Assembly (NCBI GenBank): GCA_946546075.1
Contig: CAMNNV010000003.1
Location: 1 to 24,842 of the forward strand
Reading direction: 5' to 3'
DNA length: 24,842 nucleotides
Source: an uncultured Bacillota bacterium
GTDB taxonomy: Bacteria > Bacillota > Clostridia > Peptostreptococcales > Anaerovoracaceae
This document shows, one piece after another, positions 6,718-14,557 of this stretch. The translations under genes were made by a program, and so were the position numbers. Numbering within the stretch: the first letter of the stretch is position 1; every line of letters starts with the position of its first letter. A model generated the notes under the pieces. The model saw only the letters and a list, made by a program, of their open reading frames with translations, searched no databases and had not been told where the DNA came from.

Positions 6718-9700
6718 ATGAGCGGATTTACCCATCTTCATGTACATACTGAATACAGCCTGCTGGACGGCGCGTGCCGCATCAGCGATGTCGTCTCCAG
6801 GGCGAAGGAACTGGGGATGGATTCCCTTGCCATAACGGACCATGGGGTGATGTTCGGCGTGATCGATTTTTACAGGGAATGTCTGAAGCAGGGCATAAAG
6901 CCGATCATTGGATGTGAAGTATACACTGCAGCCCGTACGAGATTCGACAAGGATGCAGATAAAGATAAGAGGATGGGACATCTGATCCTTCTGGCAGAGA
7001 ACAACGCGGGATACAAGAACCTCATGAAGATCGTTTCAGAGGGCTTCCGCAACGGCTTCTACTACAAGCCGAGGATCGACAGGGAAGTGCTCAGAAAGTA
7101 CAGCGACGGCATCATCGCACTCTCGGCCTGCCTCGCAGGCAAGGTCCAGAACCACCTGCTCAACGGCGATTACAGCAGCGCCAAAGAAGAAGCGCTTGCC
7201 ATGGAAGAGATCTTCGGCAAGGGCAATTTCTTCCTGGAACTCCAGGACCAGGGCCTCGAAGAGGAGATGCGGATACTCCCCGACATGAAAAGGCTCCACG
7301 AGGAAACGGGGATCCCGTTCGTCGCTACCAACGACGTGCACTATGTGAGACAGGAGGATGCCTTCACCCAGGACGTACTCATGTGCATCCAGACAGCATC
7401 CACCATCGATGAGCCTGACAGGATGCGATTCACCGGTGACCAGTACTACCTCAAGTCCGAAGATGAGATGCGCAAAATTTTTGCGAATATACCGGAGGCC
7501 TGCGATAATACGAAGAAGGTCGCGGACCGATGTGATGTCACATTCACCTTCGGGCAGCTGCACCTGCCTGACTTCAAGGCGCCAGACGGCATGAGCAACC
7601 CGGAGTACCTGAGAAAACTTTGCAGTCAGGGACTGGAGCAGCGCTATCCGGACGTCTCCGCAGAAGAGAAAAAAGCTTTGGAAGACAGGCTGGAATATGA
7701 GCTTACGACCATAGAGAACATGGGCTATGTGGAGTATTTTCTCATCGTCTGGGATTTCATCAATTACGCCAAGAGCCAGAAGATCATGGTGGGACCGGGA
7801 AGAGGTTCTGCAGCCGGCAGTATCGTGGCATATACGCTGCGGATCACGGATATCGATCCGATCAAATATGGCCTGATCTTCGAGCGATTCCTCAATCCTG
7901 AGCGAGTCAGCATGCCGGATATCGATATCGATTTCTGCGCGGAGAGACGTGGGGAAGTTATCGATTACGTTACAAGAAAGTACGGCAGCGACAACGTTTC
8001 CCAGATCGTTACCTTCGGGACCATGAAGGCGAAGCAGGCGGTACGAGATGTAGGACGCGTGCTCAACGTGAGCTATGCACAGACGGATGCCATAGCCAAG
8101 GCGATCCCGAACGCACTCAAAATGACCCTGGATAAGGCACTGGATACGAGCCCGGATCTCAGGGCGATGTACGACAGCGATGAGGTCGTAAGAAAAGTGA
8201 TCGATACGGCGAGAGCCATCGAAGGCATGCCGCGTCACGCATCGACCCATGCGGCCGGCGTGGTGATATCAAAGGCAGCGGTGGATGAATACGTTCCGCT
8301 GTACATGGGTGATAAAGGACTGGCCACCCAGTTCAACATGACGACCATCGAGGAGCTGGGACTTCTCAAGATGGACTTTCTGGGGCTGCGAAACCTTACG
8401 ACCATAAGGGATGCCCTCAGGATGATCAAAGAAAACCACGGTGTGGAGATCGACTTTTCCGCGATGGATTACGACGATCCGAAGGTCTATGAGGCGATCG
8501 CCAAGGGAAATACCCAGGGTATTTTCCAGCTTGAAGCGGCGGGCATGACATCGTTTATGAAGAACCTGAAGCCGGACTGTTTCGAGGATGTAGTGGCGGG
8601 GATCTCCCTCTACCGGCCGGGACCGATGGCTTCCATACCGACTTACATAGATAACAAGAAGAACCCGGATCACGTCCAGTATATCGATAAGAGCCTGGAG
8701 CCGATCCTCGGCGTGACATACGGATGTATGGTCTATCAGGAACAGGTCATGCAGATCGTAAGAGATCTCGGCGGCTATTCCTACGGCAGATCCGACCTCG
8801 TGCGTCGTGCCATGAGTAAGAAAAAGATGGACGTCATGCTCCAGGAGAAGGAGTACTTCATCAACGGCAAGACGGACGATGACGGGAATGTGGAGATCAC
8901 AGGCTGCGTGAGAAACGGCGTGCCGAAGCAGGCGGCAGAAGAGATCTTCAATTCCATGGTCAGCTTCGCCGAGTATGCTTTTAACAAGTCCCATGCGGCA
9001 GCCTACGCAGTAGTGGCTTATGAGACGGCATACCTCAAAGTGCATTATCCTGTGGAATACATGGCAGCACTCATGACCAGTGTCATGGGCGACGCCAGAT
9101 CCATATCGAACTATATGAGAAACTGCACCGAGATGGGGATCGAGGTCCTGCCTCCTGATGTGAATTCCAGCTTCAAGAAATTCACCGTAGAAGACGGCAA
9201 GATCCGGTTCGGCCTTCTGGGAATAAAGAACGTGGGCGAGCAGGTGATCGATGCCATCATCGAGGCGAGAGAAGAGAAGGGAAGATTCAAGGATATATTC
9301 CACCTCATCGAAGAAGTGGATATACGAAGGATGAACAAGAAAGCCATGGAGAGCATGATCAGGGCCGGAGCTCTCGACAGCATGAATGACAATAGAGCAG
9401 CCATGCTGGGAGTCTACGAAAGCCTCATCGAATCCGCTCAGCAGAATGCGCGCCACAACATAGAGGGGCAGATGTCCCTGTTCCAGATGGCGGCAGATAC
9501 CATGGAGAGCAGCAGGACCATGAATGTTCTTCCGAACGTGAAGAATTTTGATAAAGAGACACTCATGGCCCTCGAGAAGGAAATGCTCGGGGTGTACATA
9601 TCCGACCATCCTTTGCGTGAGTATGAAGATAAGATCAAGAGGATGGCCACCGTCACAGCCAAAGATCTGGCGGAGGTCCTCGAAAACGAAGAGTCGGGCC

Positions 9701-10269
9701 GTGTGGACGATGCGATCTACGATGGTATGAAGGCCCGCATGGCAGGTATCATCACTTCGAAGAAGAACCTGATCACGAAGAACAACAAGATGATGGCCTT
9801 CGTGGACATGGAAGACCTCTACGGAGGCGTCGAAGTGGTCGTGTTCCCGAATGTGTACGAGCGGTGCTCCGAACTGATCAAGGATGATTCCATCGTAGGG
9901 ATATCCGGGACCATCAACTTCAAAGAAGGCGAGGTGCCGAAGCTTCTGGCAGACAATATCGTATCCCTCAAAGATATGGAAGTGCCGGAGGAGAGAAAAG
10001 GCGGCGCACCAAAAGAAAGCGGCGGGACGCCAGCAGGACCGGAAGGTCTGATAAAGATCAGGGTCCCGCAGGAGGCGGCTGACAATGTGCCGGCGCTTCT
10101 GGAACAGCTCAAGGCTGTCATGGCAAGACATCCTGGTGGATACCAGAGCATCGTTTATCTGCCGGACGGCAGGTCCTTTAGGACAGACAGGAAACTCTGG
10201 GTCGATCCCGATGAGAAGTTCCGGGAAATGATCATAAGGATAGTAGGCGAAAATAATTATAAAGGTTAG
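6718..10269 (+). CDS. dnaE: DNA polymerase III alpha subunit DnaE
   Basis: This 1183-residue C-family replicative polymerase begins with a PHP domain (HLHVHTEYSLLDG, His8 and His10). The catalytic aspartates of the palm are in MPDIDIDF (Asp401 and Asp403) and KMDFLG (Asp553). PGRGSAAGS and RHASTHAAG are family motifs. The finger and helix-hairpin-helix region follows. A clamp-binding pentamer, QMSLF, falls at 918-922, and an OB-fold at about 1000-1090 includes ARMAGIITSKK. The length and order match the DnaE1 group rather than short DnaE3 or PolC. Clostridia usually also carry PolC elsewhere, in which case DnaE extends RNA primers. AAGGAGA precedes the ATG. pfkA follows after 11 bases, an arrangement common in Bacillota. 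Confidence 0.98.
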   Translation: MSGFTHLHVHTEYSLLDGACRISDVVSRAKELGMDSLAITDHGVMFGVIDFYRECLKQGIKPIIGCEVYTAARTRFDKDADKDKRMGHLILLAENNAGYKNLMKIVSEGFRNGFYYKPRIDREVLRKYSDGIIALSACLAGKVQNHLLNGDYSSAKEEALAMEEIFGKGNFFLELQDQGLEEEMRILPDMKRLHEETGIPFVATNDVHYVRQEDAFTQDVLMCIQTASTIDEPDRMRFTGDQYYLKSEDEMRKIFANIPEACDNTKKVADRCDVTFTFGQLHLPDFKAPDGMSNPEYLRKLCSQGLEQRYPDVSAEEKKALEDRLEYELTTIENMGYVEYFLIVWDFINYAKSQKIMVGPGRGSAAGSIVAYTLRITDIDPIKYGLIFERFLNPERVSMPDIDIDFCAERRGEVIDYVTRKYGSDNVSQIVTFGTMKAKQAVRDVGRVLNVSYAQTDAIAKAIPNALKMTLDKALDTSPDLRAMYDSDEVVRKVIDTARAIEGMPRHASTHAAGVVISKAAVDEYVPLYMGDKGLATQFNMTTIEELGLLKMDFLGLRNLTTIRDALRMIKENHGVEIDFSAMDYDDPKVYEAIAKGNTQGIFQLEAAGMTSFMKNLKPDCFEDVVAGISLYRPGPMASIPTYIDNKKNPDHVQYIDKSLEPILGVTYGCMVYQEQVMQIVRDLGGYSYGRSDLVRRAMSKKKMDVMLQEKEYFINGKTDDDGNVEITGCVRNGVPKQAAEEIFNSMVSFAEYAFNKSHAAAYAVVAYETAYLKVHYPVEYMAALMTSVMGDARSISNYMRNCTEMGIEVLPPDVNSSFKKFTVEDGKIRFGLLGIKNVGEQVIDAIIEAREEKGRFKDIFHLIEEVDIRRMNKKAMESMIRAGALDSMNDNRAAMLGVYESLIESAQQNARHNIEGQMSLFQMAADTMESSRTMNVLPNVKNFDKETLMALEKEMLGVYISDHPLREYEDKIKRMATVTAKDLAEVLENEESGRVDDAIYDGMKARMAGIITSKKNLITKNNKMMAFVDMEDLYGGVEVVVFPNVYERCSELIKDDSIVGISGTINFKEGEVPKLLADNIVSLKDMEVPEERKGGAPKESGGTPAGPEGLIKIRVPQEAADNVPALLEQLKAVMARHPGGYQSIVYLPDGRSFRTDRKLWVDPDEKFREMIIRIVGENNYKG

Positions 10270-10280
10270 GAGAAAGCAAC

Positions 10281-11240
10281 ATGAAGAGAATTGGTGTACT
10301 ATGCAGTGGCGGAGATGCTCCTGGCATGAATGCAGCCATCAGGGCAGCAGTAAGGCAGGCGCTCAGTCTTGATATGGAGGTGTTCGGCATCGTCCAGGGG
10401 TATGAAGGACTTCTGGATGGTGAGATCAAGTCGATGCAGTGGAGAGATGTCGGGGATATCCTCCAGAGAGGCGGTACCATACTCAGGACGGCCAGAAGCG
10501 CAAGATTCAGAACGGAAGAAGGGATGCAGCACGGACTGAAGATGCTGGAGACGTTCGGGATTGAAGGCCTGGTGGTCATCGGCGGAGACGGATCTTTGCA
10601 TGGAGGTTTGGAACTTTCAAAAATGGGCGTGCCGGTGATGGGTGTGCCGGGAACGATCGATAACGATCTGGCGTACACGGATTTCACCATCGGATTCGAT
10701 ACGGCGGTCAACACCATCCTCTCGCTGATCTGCAATATCAGAGATACTTCCTCCGCACACGACAGGACCACGGTCATGGAGATCATGGGAAGAAGATGCG
10801 GCGATCTGGCTCTCTACGCAGGACTGGCAGGAGGCGCAGATTCCGTACTGGTACCGGAAGTGAAGACAGATATCAACGAAGTCGTAAGAAAGGTCCTGGA
10901 GGGACAGCAGACGGGCAAGCTCCACAGCATCATCCTGAGAGCGGAGGGCGTGGAATTCAGTTCCGATGAACTTGCCGGAAGGATACAGGACGTGACGGGA
11001 AGAGATGCCAGAGTCGTGGTACCGGGCCACATCCAGAGAGGCGGTACACCGACGGCGAACGACAGGATCCTGGCCAGCCTGACAGCCAGCAAGGCGGTGA
11101 AACTCCTGTACGATGATGAGCCGTCCAAGGCCATCGGCACCGTAAGAGGCGAGATCATCGCCATGGATCTTGAGGAAGCTCTGAATGTTGAGAAGACATT
11201 CGATATGGATATGTACAATCTCGTAAACACCCTTTCATAG
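10281..11240 (+). CDS. pfkA: ATP-dependent 6-phosphofructokinase
   Basis: This 319-residue enzyme phosphorylates fructose 6-phosphate to fructose 1,6-bisphosphate, the committing step of glycolysis, as a cytosolic tetramer. The length equals that of the classical bacterial enzyme. Key positions fall at canonical numbers: GGDGS at 101-105 with Gly104, and PGTIDND with Gly124 and catalytic Asp127. Gly at 104 and 124 marks ATP as donor; pyrophosphate-dependent enzymes have Asp and Lys there. GGTxxR motifs and MGRRCGDLA for substrate binding are also visible. An AGGAGA site precedes the ATG, and the gene lies 11 bases after dnaE. Its stop codon lies inside the terminator hairpin. Pyruvate kinase, often next in this cluster, is absent; the strand switches to dinB. 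Confidence 0.97.
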   Translation: MKRIGVLCSGGDAPGMNAAIRAAVRQALSLDMEVFGIVQGYEGLLDGEIKSMQWRDVGDILQRGGTILRTARSARFRTEEGMQHGLKMLETFGIEGLVVIGGDGSLHGGLELSKMGVPVMGVPGTIDNDLAYTDFTIGFDTAVNTILSLICNIRDTSSAHDRTTVMEIMGRRCGDLALYAGLAGGADSVLVPEVKTDINEVVRKVLEGQQTGKLHSIILRAEGVEFSSDELAGRIQDVTGRDARVVVPGHIQRGGTPTANDRILASLTASKAVKLLYDDEPSKAIGTVRGEIIAMDLEEALNVEKTFDMDMYNLVNTLS

Positions 11241-11260
11241 GGTGTTTACTTCTCTTTTTT
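11223..11260 (+). terminator. Intrinsic terminator overlapping the pfkA stop codon
   Basis: The 10-bp perfect stem GTAAACACCC (11223-11232) pairs with GGGTGTTTAC (11240-11249) around a 7-base loop, followed by TTCTCTTTTTT. The hairpin includes the pfkA stop codon and the last codons of the opposing dinB gene, whose stop is at 11246-11248. In the minus direction no T-run follows, so it probably works only for pfkA. Confidence 0.8.
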
Positions 11261-12472
11261 GAGAGGTTCGCCCACACGAAGGCCGAGATCGTTGCCGAGC
11301 ACGCTGCCGAAATTGATGATATTGTTTCCGAATTTCGCACGGATATCATCCATGGCGCGCTCCGCTTTCTCGCCTTTTTCGGATGAGACGTTTTCGCTGG
11401 CGAAGAGGGACAGCTGCTGCGCCTGATCTTCGTCGCAAAGGTTTATGCCGGTGATCGTAAGAAGCCGGATGGGCTTCTGGATATCCCAGGAGTTCTCTAT
11501 GATAGACACGGCGGTGTCGGCGATGACTTCCGCAAGGTTCGTAGGGTTGTCCAGCTGGACCTGCCTGGAGATCGTCTTAAGGTTTGGATCTTTGATGTCC
11601 ACCTTGACGCCGAAGCATTTTACCTTGTGTTTGCGCAGTCTCGTAGCAACCGTGTCGGACAGGCCTTTGACGGCAACGCGGATGTCTTCGATGCCTTCCA
11701 GGTTTCTTCTGAAAGTGGTGCCGTTTCCTACGGACTTTATTTTCTCCCGGTGGTCGTATCGTGATACCGGTGTTTCATCCAGGCCCAAAGCATAATCGCG
11801 GATCACTCCGCCCTGCTTGCCGAGAAGGCGCACCATAGCATCCCGGTCAGAGCAGGCCAGATCGCCGATGGTGTTGACGCCCACATTCTTTAGCTTCGCT
11901 GCCGTCGCAGAGCCGACGAAGAACATTTCTCCCACATCCATGGGCCAGAGAAGATCCCGGAAATTATCCCTTGAGATGACAGTGGTCGCATCAGGCTTCT
12001 TGTAGTCGCTTCCCATTTTGGCGAAGATCTTGTTGAATGAAACGCCGGCGGAGAGGGTAAGGCCCAGTTCCTGCCGGACCCGGCTGCGGATCGTATCAGC
12101 TATCGTCTTACCATCGCCAAAGAGCCGTCTGCTGGCAGTGACGTCCAGCCAGGATTCATCGACGCTGAAGGGCTCCACCATATCGGTATATTCGAGATAG
12201 ATCTTGTTGATCAGTTTGCTGTAATGTGAGTATTTATCGTGATGAGGAGGAACGGTCCTGAGATCGGGGCACTTTTTTCTTGCCTGCCACAGCGTCTCGG
12301 CCGTGACGACACCGTAGGCCTTGGCCAGATCATTTTTGGCAAGGATGATCCCGTGCCTGTCGTCTACACTTCCGCAGACCGCCATAGGCACGTCCTTAAG
12401 CTCCGGGTAGTCAAGCAGCTCCACGGAAGCAAAAAAAGCATTCATATCACAGTGAAGTATCGTCCTGTCCAT
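11246..12472 (-). CDS. dinB: DNA polymerase IV (Y family, DinB)
   Basis: This 408-residue translesion polymerase carries catalytic carboxylates in HCDMNAFFASVE (Asp9) and FSVDESWLD (Asp105, Glu106). The little-finger domain contains the phrase SVGNGTTFRRNL, and QLSLF near the C-terminus is a likely sliding-clamp motif. It lets replication pass damaged bases with low fidelity. An in-frame ATG at 12487 adds five residues, but the strong AGGAGG lies inside those codons, 6 bases before the ATG at 12472. The shorter protein is therefore the real product. The active-site phrase has Trp where many DinB proteins have Tyr (DESWLD against DEAYLD). The gene is convergent with pfkA (stop codons 5 bases apart) and divergent from the 49-codon gene. 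Confidence 0.95.
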   Translation of the reverse strand: MDRTILHCDMNAFFASVELLDYPELKDVPMAVCGSVDDRHGIILAKNDLAKAYGVVTAETLWQARKKCPDLRTVPPHHDKYSHYSKLINKIYLEYTDMVEPFSVDESWLDVTASRRLFGDGKTIADTIRSRVRQELGLTLSAGVSFNKIFAKMGSDYKKPDATTVISRDNFRDLLWPMDVGEMFFVGSATAAKLKNVGVNTIGDLACSDRDAMVRLLGKQGGVIRDYALGLDETPVSRYDHREKIKSVGNGTTFRRNLEGIEDIRVAVKGLSDTVATRLRKHKVKCFGVKVDIKDPNLKTISRQVQLDNPTNLAEVIADTAVSIIENSWDIQKPIRLLTITGINLCDEDQAQQLSLFASENVSSEKGEKAERAMDDIRAKFGNNIINFGSVLGNDLGLRVGEPLKKEK

Positions 12473-12486
12473 CTCCAGCCTCCTCA

Positions 12487-12501
12487 TATAATATGATTAT
12501 A
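12487..12501 (-). promoter_or_regulatory. Putative dinB promoter (-10 only), within a short palindrome
   Basis: On the minus strand a perfect TATAAT (12501-12496) lies 23 bases before the dinB start. It forms a small inverted repeat with TATAAT at 12487-12492. No convincing -35 is present, so basal activity may be low or an activator may be needed. Confidence 0.35.
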
Positions 12502-12554
12502 CATTAGTTCAAAAATATTTGGGTCTCTTTATTGCTCCAAAGATGCTAATAACC

Positions 12555-12584
12555 TTTATTTTATAGGGCGGTTTATGGTATAAT
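12555..12584 (+). promoter_or_regulatory. Extended -10 promoter of the small-ORF/HdeD operon
   Basis: TATAAT at 12579-12584 is preceded by TGG (12576-12578), giving an extended -10 element. The -35 region, TTTATT at 12555-12560, is poor, which is usual for extended -10 promoters. The start codon at 12610 is 25 bases downstream. Confidence 0.6.
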
Positions 12585-12609
12585 GACTATTCAAAGAAAG
12601 GAATATAAT

Positions 12610-12759
12610 ATGTTACAAAATCTTAACAAGTCGCTCCGCAAGGCTATACTGATCGTTGGGGCTGCGATAGTGATATACGGTATCATTGAAGCGGCAAATG
12701 AAGAACAGAAGGAAGCCAACGACGGCTTCCAGGAAAAAGAATTTGACGATATCTGGTAG
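12610..12759 (+). CDS. 49-residue single-span membrane peptide, function unknown
   Basis: The frame runs from ATG 12610 to TAG 12757-12759. The peptide begins MLQNLNKSLRKAILIVG. It has a basic N-terminus, one hydrophobic helix at about residues 12-27 (AILIVGAAIVIYGIIEA), and an acidic C-terminal tail ending FQEKEFDDIW. By the positive-inside rule the N-terminus should be cytosolic and the acidic tail outside. AAAGGAA lies 9 bases before the ATG, and a TGGTATAAT promoter lies 25 bases upstream. The HdeD-like gene follows after 14 bases, so the two are probably one operon. I know no family for it. The ribosome site, promoter, topology and tight spacing together make it more likely a real gene than chance. 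Confidence 0.65.
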   Translation: MLQNLNKSLRKAILIVGAAIVIYGIIEAANEEQKEANDGFQEKEFDDIW

Positions 12760-12773
12760 AGGAGCGCAATTAA

Positions 12774-13478
12774 ATGAGAGTACTTACAATAATAAGCGGA
12801 GTGCTGATGGCACTCACAGGACTGTTCTGCTTCATGAATCCGGGGCAGACTTTTCTTGCACTGGCATTTATCATTGGACTGGTAATGATGCTGAACGGTG
12901 CGATACATATGCTGGCATACGTGCTGGGACGAGGACTGAACAACAGAGGCGACAACAACGGATGGATCCTTGTTGATGCCATAATCACATTCCTGCTCGG
13001 CGCACTGATCCTGGGGAATCAGCTCGTTGCTGACACATCGATCCATGTTGTGTTCGGCATGTGGCTGCTTGTTTCGGGTGTCCTGAGACTGGAAGCTGCC
13101 ACAAGGATCAATTTCAAGATCAAGAAGTCGAACTTCGTCGTCACACTCCTCACGGGTATCGTTACGACACTTCTCGGACTCTTTGGATTCGTAAACCCAC
13201 TCGTTTCCGTCGTAGGCACCATCGTGCTTCTCGGAATGTTCCTTGTGATGCAGGGAATCAACGTCATCGAGCTGGGAATCAACATGCCGCATGAGAAGAA
13301 GTCATACATGAGGATCTACCGCAAACAGAGAGATCCGATCAAAATAACAGAAGAAGACGAAACACCTGAAGCTGTTGCAGCAAGGCTGAGGCAAAAGGCA
13401 GAAGAAAAGGAACTTGAAGCTATCGCCAAGGTTGAAGTAAAGACAGAAACGGGAGCAGATATAGATGGATCTGTATGA
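12774..13478 (+). CDS. HdeD-like (DUF308) multi-pass membrane protein
   Basis: This 234-residue protein has about six hydrophobic segments arranged as repeated pairs, such as ISGVLMALTGLFCFMNPGQT and LLTGIVTTLLGLFGFVNP. The recurrent G-x3-L-x2-L-G-L-F/I-x2-P pattern is the DUF308/HdeD signature. A charged C-terminal tail of about 60 residues, probably a cytosolic helix, follows the last span. HdeD in enterobacteria is linked to acid resistance; the role in Clostridia is not established. AGAGGAG lies 8 bases before the ATG. The gene follows a 49-codon membrane peptide by 14 bases, and its last 14 bases overlap the next gene in another frame, so these genes are co-transcribed. Confidence 0.85.
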   Translation: MRVLTIISGVLMALTGLFCFMNPGQTFLALAFIIGLVMMLNGAIHMLAYVLGRGLNNRGDNNGWILVDAIITFLLGALILGNQLVADTSIHVVFGMWLLVSGVLRLEAATRINFKIKKSNFVVTLLTGIVTTLLGLFGFVNPLVSVVGTIVLLGMFLVMQGINVIELGINMPHEKKSYMRIYRKQRDPIKITEEDETPEAVAARLRQKAEEKELEAIAKVEVKTETGADIDGSV

Positions 13479-14556
13479 TGTTTGCATAATCGGAGGAGGA
13501 GCCTCAGGGCTCGCAGCAGCCGCATCGCTTGATGGGTCTGCCGATGTATGCATTCTTGAGAAGAATGAGAAATGCGCAAGGAAGCTCCTTGCAACAGGCG
13601 GAGGCAGATGTAACATAACGAACATCCATGCACCGGGAAAGGAAGAGACCATCACTTTTTTCAAAAGTCTGGGCCTCTTTCTTCATCATGATGAAGATGG
13701 CAGATACTACCCATACTCCAATCAGGCTGCAGATGTGGCAGAGATCCTTCTTTCGGCTGTTTCAAAAAAGAATACGAAAGTATACACAGGATTTTCCGCA
13801 GGCAGTGTGAGGTACGATGCAGCTGACGGCGGGAAATTTTTTGTTTCTGACGGCGAAAAAACTATCGCATCCCGCAGGCTCATCCTGGCGACAGGAGGCA
13901 AATCCTACCCGCAGTTTGGAACTTCCGGTGACGGCTTCCGGATCGCAAAGAGTCTGGGGCACACGGTAAAGAGAGTGTATCCGGTCCTCGCTCCGGTAGA
14001 ATGCGCAGATATGCCGGAGCTTGCGGGGATACGGGCCAGAGGACGCGTGAAATTATATAAAGACGGTCAGGAGATCGACAGCTCCGAAGGAGAGATCCAG
14101 TTCACCAAGACAGGTCTTTCGGGCATATGCATATTCGATCTGACTCTCAATATCAAGGCAGAAGAGGGAGAAGATCCACGCAGTGCAATGAAGCGGTTCG
14201 AGATCGGAATGGATCTTGCCCCTGATATCACAGCGGGCGAACTGGAAGGACGCGGATCCTCTTTTGGCATCGTCACGGGAAGGCTGGCAGCTGTGGTACC
14301 GCCGGAGAAACTCAAGGATTTCAGACTGAGAGTAAGCGGCGTGGGCGGCTGGAAAAATGCCCAGTGCACGGCAGGAGGCGTGAGCCTGGAGGAAGTGGAT
14401 ACAGACACCATGGAGTCACGGCTCATCCCGGGACTGTATTTCACGGGAGAGGTGCTGGACATCCAGTACAAATGCGGAGGATTCAATCTGCAGAATGCCT
14501 GGAGCACAGCGATGAAGGCAGCACGCGATATCAATAGTAAATCAGAGATCAGGTGA
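13465..14556 (+). CDS. HI0933/YhiN-type FAD-dependent oxidoreductase, short form
   Basis: This 363-residue flavoprotein opens with an FAD-binding Rossmann fold, IIGGGASGLAAA (G10-x-G12-x2-G15), followed by the family phrase KLLATGGGRCNITN. The C-terminal half carries CTAGGVSLEEV and the closing FAD motif GLYFTGEVLDIQYKCGGFNL. Members are annotated as aminoacetone oxidase family enzymes or simply as flavoproteins; the substrate is uncertain. Most homologues I know are nearer 400-420 residues. The helical insert between the two beta domains seems reduced here, between FDLTLNI and LRVSGVGGW. The gene overlaps the HdeD gene by 14 bases and is followed after 1 base by a second, distinct flavoprotein. 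Confidence 0.88.
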   Translation: MDLYDVCIIGGGASGLAAAASLDGSADVCILEKNEKCARKLLATGGGRCNITNIHAPGKEETITFFKSLGLFLHHDEDGRYYPYSNQAADVAEILLSAVSKKNTKVYTGFSAGSVRYDAADGGKFFVSDGEKTIASRRLILATGGKSYPQFGTSGDGFRIAKSLGHTVKRVYPVLAPVECADMPELAGIRARGRVKLYKDGQEIDSSEGEIQFTKTGLSGICIFDLTLNIKAEEGEDPRSAMKRFEIGMDLAPDITAGELEGRGSSFGIVTGRLAAVVPPEKLKDFRLRVSGVGGWKNAQCTAGGVSLEEVDTDTMESRLIPGLYFTGEVLDIQYKCGGFNLQNAWSTAMKAARDINSKSEIR

Positions 14557-14557
14557 C

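Noticed and set aside
8269..10131. 620-codon open frame on the minus strand inside dnaE
   Set aside because: It is the antisense shadow of dnaE; the His-rich, low-complexity translation matches no protein family and the plus-strand gene is certain.
12496..12512. LexA/SOS box upstream of dinB (GAAC-n4-GTAT on the minus strand)
   Set aside because: Only six of eight core bases match the GAAC-n4-GTTC pattern and the site lies in AT-rich sequence, so chance is a sufficient explanation without a genome-wide LexA motif.
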